Source: Natronosalvus vescus
GTDB taxonomy: Archaea; Halobacteriota; Halobacteria; Halobacteriales; Natrialbaceae
Reading direction: 5' to 3'
Assembly (NCBI RefSeq): GCF_023973145.1
Contig: NZ_CP099546.1
Location: forward strand, 868,001-932,000
DNA length: 64,000 bases
Shown here: in pieces, positions 44,148 to 52,587 of the stretch
How the letters are laid out: every line of letters begins with the position of its first letter
How positions within the stretch are numbered: position 1 is the stretch's first letter
Notes under the pieces: generated by a model
Database searches by the model: none
What the model saw: only the letters and a program-made list of their open reading frames with translations
Told to the model about the DNA's origin: nothing
Made by a program: the position numbers and the translations under genes

Positions 44148-45794
44148 ATGGTTTCACGACCGCACAAGCTTAGCGTCATATTCGTTGCCCTGGTAGTCGC
44201 CCTCGCTGGCGGCCCTGCACTGGCGGGTGCAGCGGCGGGCACAAGTGCGAACGATGACACTGAGTTCGGAGACGTGAGCGTAACGATTGAAAATGTACAG
44301 GTCGAGTCCCTCGAACTCGAAAACGTCACACTCGAGAACGTGACGATTGAGGAGCTCAACGTCGAAGAGCTGAACATCGAAGACGATGAGCTCGAGGATG
44401 AACTCGACGAAGACGACACCGATGACGACGAGAACGGTGTCGACACCGACGATGATGAGAACGGCGTCGATACGGACGATGACGACAATGGCGTCGACAC
44501 CGACGATGACGACAATGGCGTCGACACCGACGATGACGACAATGGCGTCGACACCGACGATGACGACAATGGCGTTGGTGACGACGACAATGGCGTTGAC
44601 ACCGACGATGACGAGAACGGCGTCGACGAGCACGAAGACGAGGTAACCATCTCCGACATCGAGATCGAGTCACTCGAACTCGAGAACGTCACCATCGACG
44701 ACATCAGCTTCGAAGAAGACGAGATGGACGAGAACGGCGTTGGCACCGACGATGACGAGAACGGCGTCGACACCGACGATGACGAGAACGGCGTCGACAC
44801 CGACGACGACAATGGCGTTGGTGACGACGACGAGAACGGCGTTGACACCGACGATGATGAGAACGGCGTCGACACCGATGACGACGAGATGGACGATGAC
44901 GAACACGACGTCATCGACGAGGATGCTGACGAAGTCGTCATCGAGAACGTCACCATCGAAGAGATGAACGTCGATCGACTCACGATCGAAGAGCTGGAAA
45001 TCGAGGACGATGACGGTATCCTCGACCGAATCACCGGCTTCTTCAATGGTCTGTTCGGTGACGACGAAGAGGAAGAAGATGACAACGGTGTCACCGACGA
45101 CGATGAGAACGACGTCGACACCGATGATGACGAGATGGACGATGACGAGAACGGCGTCGACACCGACGATGACGAGATGGACGATGACGAGAACGGCGTC
45201 GACACCGACGATGACAACGATGTCACTGACGACGACGAGATGGACGACGATACTGAAACCCAGGAGATTGAAGAACTCACCATCGAAACCTTCGACATCG
45301 AAGAGTTGACCATCGAGTCGATGACCATCGAGTCACTCGAGAGCGCTGAAGACGACGAGATGGATGACGACGAGATGGATGACGACGACGGCGCCGACAC
45401 GGACACAGACGATACTGAAACCGACGATGACGAGAACGGCGTCGACACCGACGATGACGACAATGGCGTTGGTGACGACGACGACAATGGCGTTGACACC
45501 GAAGACGACGAAAACGGCGTCGACACCGACGATGACGACAACGGCGTCACTGACGACGACGAGATGGACGAGATGGACAACGGTGAGACCATCGAGTACA
45601 TCTCAGCTGGCGAGATGACCGTCGAGGACGGAACCGCTGAAACCGTCACCCTCGGTGATGCGAGCGAACTCGAGGAAGAACTCGACGATGACGACGAGGA
45701 AGACGACGATACCACCGACGACGAAAACGACACGACTGATGACGACACCACCGACGACGAAGACGATCAGGCCTCCCTGCCGTTCCTCGGCTAA
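44148..45794 (+). CDS. Secreted acidic protein alternating pentad beta repeats and DxDxNG calcium-type repeats
   Basis: A 548-residue protein with a Sec signal (LSVIFVALVVALAGGPALAGA). Two module types alternate. The first type has strands with five-residue periodicity, such as VTIEN VQVES LELEN VTLEN VTIEE LNVEE LNIED. It recurs at about residues 42-80, 166-195, 265-290, 368-398 and 480-505. Between them lie blocks of a nine-residue unit DDD(D/E)NGVDT, with 22 NGV copies in total, each containing a DxDx(N)G calcium-loop pattern as in thrombospondin type-3 repeats. The pentads resemble pentapeptide-repeat beta helices. The protein ends DDQASLPFLG with no anchor. Binding of calcium and a surface or matrix role are inferences. 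No known family name is given. Confidence 0.8.
   Translation: MVSRPHKLSVIFVALVVALAGGPALAGAAAGTSANDDTEFGDVSVTIENVQVESLELENVTLENVTIEELNVEELNIEDDELEDELDEDDTDDDENGVDTDDDENGVDTDDDDNGVDTDDDDNGVDTDDDDNGVDTDDDDNGVGDDDNGVDTDDDENGVDEHEDEVTISDIEIESLELENVTIDDISFEEDEMDENGVGTDDDENGVDTDDDENGVDTDDDNGVGDDDENGVDTDDDENGVDTDDDEMDDDEHDVIDEDADEVVIENVTIEEMNVDRLTIEELEIEDDDGILDRITGFFNGLFGDDEEEEDDNGVTDDDENDVDTDDDEMDDDENGVDTDDDEMDDDENGVDTDDDNDVTDDDEMDDDTETQEIEELTIETFDIEELTIESMTIESLESAEDDEMDDDEMDDDDGADTDTDDTETDDDENGVDTDDDDNGVGDDDDNGVDTEDDENGVDTDDDDNGVTDDDEMDEMDNGETIEYISAGEMTVEDGTAETVTLGDASELEEELDDDDEEDDDTTDDENDTTDDDTTDDEDDQASLPFLG
44412..44640 (+). repeat. 27-bp tandem repeats coding DDD(D/E)NGVDT units
   Basis: Direct repeats of a 27-bp unit (GACACCGACGATGACGACAA type) give eight nearly identical copies here. 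Similar blocks occur at 44742-44880, 45080-45240 and 45430-45560. They stay in frame throughout. Confidence 0.8.
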
Positions 45795-45834
45795 CTAACG
45801 AGGAGGCGGCTGTCGCCGTCCCCTGTTCCCGCAG

Positions 45835-45840
45835 TTTTTT
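45835..45840 (+). terminator. Oligo-T terminator after the pentad-repeat gene
   Basis: A run of six T in the coding strand 41 bp after the stop codon. Archaeal RNA polymerase terminates at such tracts without a hairpin. Confidence 0.45.
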
Positions 45841-46090
45841 GACCCGCTAACCCGGTGAGAGACATCGTTGGCGGTGTCAGCAGATCTCTCACACCCACTG
45901 ATCGCCACGCGATGGATGTGGGCAGCACGAACGGAGCAACCTACTCTGTGGTGGATCGAGGTGTGGGTCACGCTCGAAACGCGCGATCACTGCCCCACCA
46001 CGGACGACGATCGAACACGTGATCGCCACCACGGCGACTCCCGTGTGCATACACACCACCGGTCACTGCCGGCATAGTTTGGCGAAGACA

Positions 46091-46097
46091 TTTATAA
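46091..46097 (+). promoter_or_regulatory. TATA box of the DUF5828 gene
   Basis: TTTATAA, a near-consensus haloarchaeal TATA box, lies 31-37 nt upstream of the ATG at 46128. It predicts a leader of roughly 10 nt or less. Confidence 0.65.
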
Positions 46098-46127
46098 CCA
46101 CTGAGGGCATACAGCCTGCTCAACTGA

Positions 46128-46844
46128 ATGGAAGAGAGCATCTCGGGATTCAAAGTGCGCGGCGACTGGGGCGACGTCGTCGAACACGGCGAACGGATCA
46201 CGCAGGCGTTGCGCGAGACGGGCGTCGACGATCCCGATCTCGACGCAGGGGCACGCTTCGCTCGCGCGTTCGACGAATGGGAGGAGTGGCGACCGAAAGC
46301 ACACGAGCGCCTCGAGACCGACGTCAGCGAAAAGACCGCCGACCAGGCGAGCGTCGAAGAAGGCAAAGGCGAAAAGGCCGGGAAAGAGCCCGACGAGGAT
46401 CTCAAAACGGCTGGTGAGAAACTCTCCGAGTCCTACGAGGCGCTCGAGGCCGACGACGCCGACGACGCCGTCGATAGCTGGCGTGAGTCGGTCGATTACG
46501 TCGCTCGAGCGGCGGACACGGCAGGCCGGAAGGCGATTCGGCGCGTCGAGGACACGGTCTACAAGAAGGTGATGACCCAGATGGCCCCGTACTACTTCGA
46601 CAACGCGCTCATCAGCGCCAACATCCAGCAGACCGGTCGGTCGAACGGCACCAAGTTCGTCTTCGAGGTGAACGTCAACGACGACGTACTCAAAGAAGAC
46701 GTCTCCGGCCTGCTCGCGGCATACGACGACGAGTTCGACCGCTGGCACGTCGAAACCGAGAAGGACACTGAGACGGCCGAGGCGATCGAAGGCGTCGAGC
46801 CACCACCGGAGCCGAGCGACAACTCTCGGTCGACGACGAACTGA
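46128..46844 (+). CDS. DUF5828 family haloarchaeal protein
   Basis: A 238-residue soluble protein starting MEESISGFKVRGDWGDVVEHGERITQAL, which matches the start of the DUF5828 family found in haloarchaea. Highly charged helices follow (coiled-coil tendency about residues 75-150). The last 80 residues contain YYFDNALISANIQQTGRSNGTKFVFEVNVNDDVLKEDVS. The C-terminal tail is Glu/Pro/Ser-rich. The role is unknown. Confidence 0.65.
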   Translation: MEESISGFKVRGDWGDVVEHGERITQALRETGVDDPDLDAGARFARAFDEWEEWRPKAHERLETDVSEKTADQASVEEGKGEKAGKEPDEDLKTAGEKLSESYEALEADDADDAVDSWRESVDYVARAADTAGRKAIRRVEDTVYKKVMTQMAPYYFDNALISANIQQTGRSNGTKFVFEVNVNDDVLKEDVSGLLAAYDDEFDRWHVETEKDTETAEAIEGVEPPPEPSDNSRSTTN

Positions 46845-47069
46845 GCCCGGAGCCTTCTCCGTAGTTCAAAACGCGACGTTTCCAGCTGTCGAAACGCCGT
46901 TATCCGAATCCACTCATCGGTCGCTACGAGCCGACACCGAGAGCGCTCGAGGACAACAACGGTTCGAGAACGTTGGTGGTGCACCGACGTGACCGTTTCG
47001 TGTCGGCCAGTCCAGTCACTGCAGGTCGGCACACACTTGTATCGGCCGCGAGAAGGGAGGCGGTAGGTA

Positions 47070-48254
47070 ATGGTCGAGCTCGTCACGATCCTGACGTTCG
47101 CGCTGGCCGCCCTCGCGAGCCTCTTTATGGCCTGGGCCATCGGCGCTGGCTCGAGCGGTTCGACCCCCTTCGCACCGGCAGTCGGGGCCAACGCCATCTC
47201 GGTGATGCGAGCAGGGTTTCTGGTCGGCCTGCTCGGCTTTTTGGGGGCCGTCTTGCAGGGGGCGAACGTCTCCGAAGCGGTCGGGACGGAGCTGATAGAC
47301 GGTGTCGTCCTCTCACCGGTTGCGGCAACGCTCGGACTGACGATCGCAGCCGTCCTGGTCGCAATCGGCGTCTTCGCTGGCTACCCGATCGCGACCGCGT
47401 TTACTGTGACGGGCTCGGTGATCGGCGTCGGCCTCGCGATGGGTGGTGACCCGGCCTGGGCGAAGTACCAGGAGATCGGAGCCCTCTGGATTCTCACGCC
47501 GTTCGTCGGCGGCGGGAGCGCCTACGCTATTGCCAGAATCCTCCGTGAGGAGCTGTTCTCCGAACGTGTGCTCATCGTTGGACTCGCGGCGCTCGTCGGC
47601 GTCATCGTCGCGAACATCGAGTTCGCCGTCCTCGGATCCAACGGCGGCGCATCGATCGCCGTCGCCGCCGCTCGCGAACTCCCCGGCTCCCTGTTGGTCG
47701 GCATCGTCGCTATCACGGCACTGCTGGCTACCCTCTGGGGGCTCGTCTTCTGGTTCGACACGCGAGCGGACGTCGAACGCGGCGAACGTCACTTTCTGCT
47801 CGTTCTCGGCGGACTGGTCGCCTTCTCGGCTGGTGGCAGTCAAGTCGGACTCGCCATCGGCCCGCTCATCCCGTTATCCGGCGACCTCGAGATTCCGCTA
47901 CTCGCGTTGCTCGTCGGTGGTGGCTTCGGCTTGCTCCTTGGCTCCTGGACCGGTGCGCCACGGATGATCAAAGCGATCGCTCAGGATTATTCCTCGCTCG
48001 GCCCGAGACGCTCGATCGCTGCGTTGATCCCGTCGTTCGCCATCGCCCAGGTAGCCGTCTTCTACGGAATTCCGGTCTCGTTCAACGAAATCATCGTGAG
48101 TTCGATCATCGGCAGCGGATACGCTGCCTCGACTGGCGGCGGCGTGAGTGCCCGGAAGATGGGCTACACCGTTCTCGCGTGGGTCGGGTCGCTCGCAGGT
48201 TCGGTCGTCCTGTCGTACACTGGCTATCTGCTCGTGAGTTGGCTGTTGCTGTGA
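47070..48254 (+). CDS. PiT-family inorganic phosphate transporter
   Basis: A 394-residue membrane protein with about ten segments. It shows the two PiT repeats: WAIGAGSSGSTPFAPAVGANAIS near the N-terminus and FNEIIVSSIIGSGYAASTGGGVSARKM near the C-terminus. These correspond to the GANDVAN-type signatures. PiT carriers are low-affinity phosphate (Na+- or H+-coupled) transporters. No PhoU-like regulator is linked. The gene has its own upstream region after the DUF5828 gene. Confidence 0.9.
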   Translation: MVELVTILTFALAALASLFMAWAIGAGSSGSTPFAPAVGANAISVMRAGFLVGLLGFLGAVLQGANVSEAVGTELIDGVVLSPVAATLGLTIAAVLVAIGVFAGYPIATAFTVTGSVIGVGLAMGGDPAWAKYQEIGALWILTPFVGGGSAYAIARILREELFSERVLIVGLAALVGVIVANIEFAVLGSNGGASIAVAAARELPGSLLVGIVAITALLATLWGLVFWFDTRADVERGERHFLLVLGGLVAFSAGGSQVGLAIGPLIPLSGDLEIPLLALLVGGGFGLLLGSWTGAPRMIKAIAQDYSSLGPRRSIAALIPSFAIAQVAVFYGIPVSFNEIIVSSIIGSGYAASTGGGVSARKMGYTVLAWVGSLAGSVVLSYTGYLLVSWLLL

Positions 48255-48304
48255 TGACGGTTCGAACCCGTCTGCCGGAGTCGAGACCGGGAGATCGAAC
48301 AGTC

Positions 48305-48310
48305 TTTATC
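48305..48310 (+). promoter_or_regulatory. TATA box of the gene at 48332
   Basis: TTTATC lies 22-27 nt upstream of the ATG at 48332, a leaderless spacing. It supports this ATG over upstream in-frame starts. Confidence 0.6.
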
Positions 48311-48331
48311 GTCACAGAAGCGAGCACGAGT

Positions 48332-49096
48332 ATGGCAGAGGCCCAGCGGATCCAGTGGCGACGGGATACGAGTACCTCCCGGACGGTTCGGACGCTCTGG
48401 TCGCTCGGCGTCGGGACGTTTTTCGCGACCATTACGATCATCGTTTTCTGGCGGCTGTTCATGTTGACTGGCCAGGCCGGCACGCAGGTGCTCTCGATCA
48501 CGGTCATCGAGGGGGTATCACTCACGCTCACCACCTGGCAGGTGCTGGTAGTCGGTGTGACACTCGGCGTCACCGTAACGATTCTCGCACTCGGCGTGAG
48601 TCGCCATCCCGGTGCACACCTTCGTGGTCTTGCCTCCCGTCTCTCGCTCCCGTCACCTGGTGAGGGAGCTCTCCAGCGGGCGGTCGACGCCGCCGTCGGC
48701 ACCGTCGTCATGATGGCCATCCTCGGGGGATTGATCGGTGCCGCACGGGTCGTCTCACAGGGTGATTTGCTCGCCGTCGGTGCCGGCCCGTTCACGTTCG
48801 TCGCTGCGCTCTCGATCCCACTCGCATTGCTCGCGCTCGTCCTCGCTTCGTTCCTGAGCTCCGTCGGTACGATCGACGAAGACGACGGTGCCCTCTACCT
48901 CTTCGACCCCGAGGAGCGAATCGCCCTCGAGCATCTCGAGGCCGTGTCCGTCCGTGCAATCGGCGAGACGGCCATCGTCAGCCTCGAGTACGCCCAGCCG
49001 GATGGCCAGTACGTGCCAGGGCCGCGTCGACTGGTCGTTCCCCTCCCCGTGGCTCGGGAGCTAGAAGGGGTCGTTTCCACGTCGTCGCAGATGTAG
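48332..49096 (+). CDS. Membrane protein of unknown function
   Basis: A 254-residue protein. Four hydrophobic segments (LGVGTFFATITIIVFWRLFML, LTTWQVLVVGVTLGVTVTILAL, VVMMAILGGLIGAARVV, FTFVAALSIPLALLALVLASFLSS) precede a soluble C-terminal 70 residues with LFDPEERIALEHLEAVSVRAIGETAIVSLEYAQPDGQYVPGPRR. The soluble part looks like a small beta domain. No family name is recognised. An upstream frame (from 48179) would overlap the phosphate transporter and is rejected because of the TATA position. Confidence 0.65.
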   Translation: MAEAQRIQWRRDTSTSRTVRTLWSLGVGTFFATITIIVFWRLFMLTGQAGTQVLSITVIEGVSLTLTTWQVLVVGVTLGVTVTILALGVSRHPGAHLRGLASRLSLPSPGEGALQRAVDAAVGTVVMMAILGGLIGAARVVSQGDLLAVGAGPFTFVAALSIPLALLALVLASFLSSVGTIDEDDGALYLFDPEERIALEHLEAVSVRAIGETAIVSLEYAQPDGQYVPGPRRLVVPLPVARELEGVVSTSSQM

Positions 49097-49191
49097 GTAT
49101 GCGGTGACACGGTTACAGGGGTGGAACGTCGAGCATAGATTCGTCGCCGAAACAGCCAGGCGTGCTCGAACGGTGCTCACCTGTTTCCGGT

Positions 49192-50601
49192 TCACCCGTC
49201 GTCGTTTCCGTTGTCGTTCTCGCCGCCCTCGTCGCTCTCGTCTCCGTTCTCGAGGTCGTCCTCGTCCTCGGTTGGCGCCTTCTCGAGTCTGGCTTTCATG
49301 ATCCGGGTGTTCTCGACCTCTTCGACCGTGATGTCGACGCCGTCTTCTTCGTAGTGCATCTCTTCACCCTCCTCGACCAGCCGTCCGGCGCGGTTGAAGA
49401 TGAAGCCGGCAATGGTCTCGAACTCCTCGCCTTCGGGCAACTCGATGTCGAGGGCTTCGTTGACGTCCTCGATGTTGACTTCGCCGCGCACGATGACGGT
49501 GAAGTCGTCGAGGTACTCGATTGGCTCTTCCTCGCCGCCCTCGAGAATTTCGCCGACGATCTCCTCGACCAGATCCTCCATGGTGACCAGCCCCTCGGTC
49601 GTTCCGAATTCGTCGATGACGATGGCCATGTGCGTCCGGTTTTCGCGCATCTCCCGGAGCAACTCGTCGACGTTTTTCGATTCAGGCACGTGCAACGTCG
49701 GCCGGAGGACATCGTCCATTTTCAGATCGGTCGACTCGCCGTAGTTGAGGTCGCGAACGAGGTCGCGAATGTGGACGACGCCCTGGATGTTGTCGAGACT
49801 TCCTTCGTACACCGGAATTCGGGCGTGTCCGCTCTGGATGCTCGTTTCGATCGCCTCGTCGATCCCTGCCTCTCGCGGCACCGCCGTCATGTCGAGTCGG
49901 GGGGTCATCACCTCCTTGACGATGGTCTGGTTGAACCGGAAGATCCGGGTCAACATCTCGTGTTCTTCCTCCTCGAGGACGCCCTCGCGTTCGCCTGATT
50001 CGATCATCTCCTGGATCTCGTCCCGGGTCACGTAGGGTGTCTCGATGGCGCCGGTCGAGCCAGTAACTTGGTTGACCAGGCGGGTGAGGTAATCGAAGAG
50101 GACGACCAGCGGGTACAGCAGGTACTCGGTTGCCTTCAGCGGTTTGGCGATCCGAACCGACCAGGTTTCGGTATTCTCGACGGCGTAGGATTTGGGCGCG
50201 CTCTCGCCGAACAGTAATACGATGGCCGTAATGCCCAACGTCGCGAAGATGACGCCGTACAGGCCGCCGAGGTGGATCGAGATGACGGCCGTCGCGATCG
50301 AAGACATAGCGATGTTGACGATGTTGTTCCCGACGAGAATCGTCACCAGCAACCGATGTGGGTCGTCCTTGAGCGCTTTCACGCGGTCGGCACCGGGAAC
50401 TTCCTCCTCGACCATTCCCTCGACGCGGTGTTTCGGTAGTGAGAACATCGCGATCTCGGACGAGGAGAAAAACCCGGACAATCCGATGAGAATAACGACT
50501 GCCAGTGCACCGAGAAGCGTCACTGTCGACTCATCGATTTCCCCGCCAACGAGTGGCACCTCGTACGCGAGCACCACGGCCTCGAACAACGAATACGGCA
50601 T
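49192..50601 (-). CDS. CNNM/CorC-type transporter protein (DUF21 + CBS pair + CorC_HlyC)
   Basis: A 469-residue membrane protein. The DUF21/CNNM domain has about four membrane segments (VTLLGALAVVILIGLSGFFSSSEIAMFSLP, LLVTILVGNNIVNIAMSSIATAVIS). A CBS pair follows (VMTPRLDMTAVPREAGIDEAIE, ARIPVYEGSLDNIQGVVHIRDLV), and then the CorC_HlyC domain (FTVIVRGEVNIEDVNEALDI, ETIAGFIFNRAGRLVEEGEE). The last 40 residues are acidic. CNNM proteins export magnesium or other ions, with CBS domains sensing nucleotides. The ATG at 50601 is chosen over 50622. Confidence 0.92.
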   Translation of the reverse strand: MPYSLFEAVVLAYEVPLVGGEIDESTVTLLGALAVVILIGLSGFFSSSEIAMFSLPKHRVEGMVEEEVPGADRVKALKDDPHRLLVTILVGNNIVNIAMSSIATAVISIHLGGLYGVIFATLGITAIVLLFGESAPKSYAVENTETWSVRIAKPLKATEYLLYPLVVLFDYLTRLVNQVTGSTGAIETPYVTRDEIQEMIESGEREGVLEEEEHEMLTRIFRFNQTIVKEVMTPRLDMTAVPREAGIDEAIETSIQSGHARIPVYEGSLDNIQGVVHIRDLVRDLNYGESTDLKMDDVLRPTLHVPESKNVDELLREMRENRTHMAIVIDEFGTTEGLVTMEDLVEEIVGEILEGGEEEPIEYLDDFTVIVRGEVNIEDVNEALDIELPEGEEFETIAGFIFNRAGRLVEEGEEMHYEEDGVDITVEEVENTRIMKARLEKAPTEDEDDLENGDESDEGGENDNGNDDG

Positions 50602-50694
50602 TGACTCCCTGACCTTTCTCACGCGACTGATTAACCCTTTGCCCTTTTCGTCCCGGATCGCCGCCGACGATACCGTTTTCGGGCTCCTCTCCCA

Positions 50695-51033
50695 ATGGCT
50701 GGCATGGCCACGTCCACAGACCCACCGCGAACCCTGTACCGACTACAGGCCTGTCCCTACTGCGAACGCGTCGCTCGACGCCTGCAGGAGTACGATCTCG
50801 AGTATCGATCACGATTCGTCGAACCGCTGCACTCGAAGCGAGACGTCGTCAAACGGGTCGCTGGTGTCCGAACCGTTCCCGTCCTCGTCGACGAGGAAAC
50901 CGGCGCGACGATGGCTGAAAGCGCGAACATCGTCGACTACCTGGATGCGACCTATGGCGACGGCTCGCGGACGGACGGCGATGATCTGCGGACGGACGAA
51001 GATGACCCGACCACGGACGGAGGCGATGCCTGA
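50695..51033 (+). CDS. Glutaredoxin/GST-N-type thioredoxin-fold protein
   Basis: A 112-residue protein with the redox motif CPYC (YRLQACPYCERVARRL), a cis-Pro loop VRTVPVLVDEETGATMAESANIVDYL, and an acidic tail. This is the glutaredoxin / glutathione-S-transferase N-terminal type. Haloarchaea use gamma-glutamylcysteine, so that thiol could be the reductant (inference). Its TGA overlaps the ATG of the peroxiredoxin by one base, indicating a coupled operon. Confidence 0.9.
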   Translation: MAGMATSTDPPRTLYRLQACPYCERVARRLQEYDLEYRSRFVEPLHSKRDVVKRVAGVRTVPVLVDEETGATMAESANIVDYLDATYGDGSRTDGDDLRTDEDDPTTDGGDA

Positions 51034-51545
51034 TGCCCGACTTCGACGTGGTCGAACTCGAGCCACCAGCGAACCCCGACGTCGGCGAGGAGGCTCCCGA
51101 CTTCACCCGACCGCTCGTCTCCCGGGAGTTCTGGGCTGATCGGGCGCTGACGTCGCTGCTCGAGGACGACGAGCGCGTCGTGGTAGTGTTCACTCCGATG
51201 ATCGGCTCGTTTGTCTGCCAGTACGTCTGGGACGAACTCGCCGAACGCGGCTGGGACGAGCGGGGCGTCCGTATCGTCGGCGTCACGGCGTCGACGCCCT
51301 ATTCGATATCGGGTTTCCTCGAGGAACGTGATCTCCCGTTCGAGATCGTTGCGGATCCGGCGAACGGGGTCGCCGAGAAATACGGGATCGCTCACGACCT
51401 CGACGACATGGCCGGCATCGCCGAACCCAGACTCGCCTTCTTTACGATCGACTCGGATCGACGCGTCGAGGCCGCGTGGGTCGCTACCGAGTGGCCTGAG
51501 TTCCCCGACTACGACGACCTCGAGGCGATGCTTGGGCTCGAGTAG
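51033..51545 (+). CDS. Peroxiredoxin-type (AhpC/TSA) redox protein
   Basis: A 170-residue peroxiredoxin fold. It has VGEEAPDFTRPLVSREFW at the N-terminus and the active-site region VVVVFTPMIGSFVCQYVWDELAERG, in which a Cys follows S-F-V. The canonical peroxidatic motif P-x3-(T/S)-x2-C is slightly altered (PMIGSFVC). Later YGIAHDLDDMAGIAEPRLAFFTID fits the family. The overlap with the glutaredoxin-like gene suggests that this pair reduces peroxides together. Only one Cys is present in this protein, so a partner resolving thiol is needed. Confidence 0.85.
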   Translation: MPDFDVVELEPPANPDVGEEAPDFTRPLVSREFWADRALTSLLEDDERVVVVFTPMIGSFVCQYVWDELAERGWDERGVRIVGVTASTPYSISGFLEERDLPFEIVADPANGVAEKYGIAHDLDDMAGIAEPRLAFFTIDSDRRVEAAWVATEWPEFPDYDDLEAMLGLE

Positions 51546-51606
51546 CCACTGGGACGAAGACCGTCTCGAGAGCGGTAGTCTCCCACCCGGAATTATACTG
51601 AACGGT

Positions 51607-52458
51607 TCACGAGTCGAGACTCGAGTCACTGCCTCCGGCATCGAGGCCGGGATAGTCGACGATGATCCCGTCGACGCCGGCCACCCGTAGCTGTTCGAAC
51701 TGCACCCAGGTGTCGATCGTCCAGACGTTCACGAGCCGACCCTCGCCGTGGGCGATCTCGAGGACGTCGATCGACGGCTCGTCATCGCCCAACCCAGCGT
51801 ACGATTGACCTGCTAGCCCTGTTCCCGTGATCGCGTTTCGCGGCAGATTGATCGCTTCACAGTCGTATCGTCGGGCGATCTCGACCCCGGCTTCGAGATC
51901 ACCCCAGACGAGCGTAGCCGCCGGGTATTCGTGGGCGACGTTTCTGGCCGCTGCCAGCGCCCCCTCACAGAACGACGAGAATATCACCTCGCCGTCGAAT
52001 CGGTCGCAGTCGGCGACGACCCGCTCGACGAACGGCTCCCACAGCGCGCGCTGGTCGTCCCTGGCGGCTTCCTCGAGGTTGACGCCCGGCTGAATCGACG
52101 ACGAGCCCGGGTTTTTGAGTTCTACGTTGACCCCTATACTCGAGGGGAGGGCATCGAACACCGCCTCGAGCGTCGGCACCGACTCCTCTGTGGCGAGCAC
52201 GCGCGTCTTCGAGAGCGTCTCGAGTGACGTCTCCCAGAGCACCCCTTCGCCGTCCGTAATCGGCTGCCCGTCACGGGTTCCCTCGAGACGATTGTCGTGA
52301 AAGACCACCGGCGTCCCGCAGGCGGCGGGCTGGACGTCGAGTTCGATCATGGTCGTTTCGGATTGGCTGGCGCTCGAGCGGAACGCGGTGAGCGTGTTCT
52401 CGGGATATACTCCGGCGAATCCACGGTGGGCGATAACTGCTGGCTTTGGCGTAGTCAT
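51607..52458 (-). CDS. Glycerophosphodiester phosphodiesterase
   Basis: A 283-residue TIM-barrel enzyme that hydrolyses glycerophosphodiesters to glycerol-3-phosphate and an alcohol. Catalytic motifs: IAHRGFAGVYPENTLTAFRS (general base His and metal Glu), IELDVQPA, VVFHDNRLEGTRDG (second His), VNVELKNPG, VNVWTIDTWVQFEQLRVAGVDGIIVDYPGL. The ATG at 52458 places the first strand at the N-terminus. In haloarchaea it may act on archaeal glycerophosphate lipids' head groups, an inference. Confidence 0.92.
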   Translation of the reverse strand: MTTPKPAVIAHRGFAGVYPENTLTAFRSSASQSETTMIELDVQPAACGTPVVFHDNRLEGTRDGQPITDGEGVLWETSLETLSKTRVLATEESVPTLEAVFDALPSSIGVNVELKNPGSSSIQPGVNLEEAARDDQRALWEPFVERVVADCDRFDGEVIFSSFCEGALAAARNVAHEYPAATLVWGDLEAGVEIARRYDCEAINLPRNAITGTGLAGQSYAGLGDDEPSIDVLEIAHGEGRLVNVWTIDTWVQFEQLRVAGVDGIIVDYPGLDAGGSDSSLDS

Positions 52459-52587
52459 AACTGGAGGCAACGCGGGAGTGTGAGTTGTATGTTCTGGCGT
52501 GGCGGCCGCTCGGCGGATTCGACCACTCCCGAATCACGAGGGCTGTCAGGGGTCTCGAAGTCCCTCGAAAAGTGCGTCTGGGACGTG

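Larger units (their letters stand above)
45795..46127. other. Intergenic region, 333 bp
   Basis: Starts with a T-tract (45835-45840) and ends with the promoter of the DUF5828 gene. The middle has no credible frame or RNA gene. Confidence 0.45.

Noticed and set aside
44412-44640. 27-bp repeats as a possible CRISPR array
   Set aside because: The repeats are directly adjacent without spacers and stay in the coding frame of a secreted protein.
44117-45751. 544-residue poly-Ser frame on the minus strand
   Set aside because: It is the antisense of the DNGV repeats and has no start region or natural composition.
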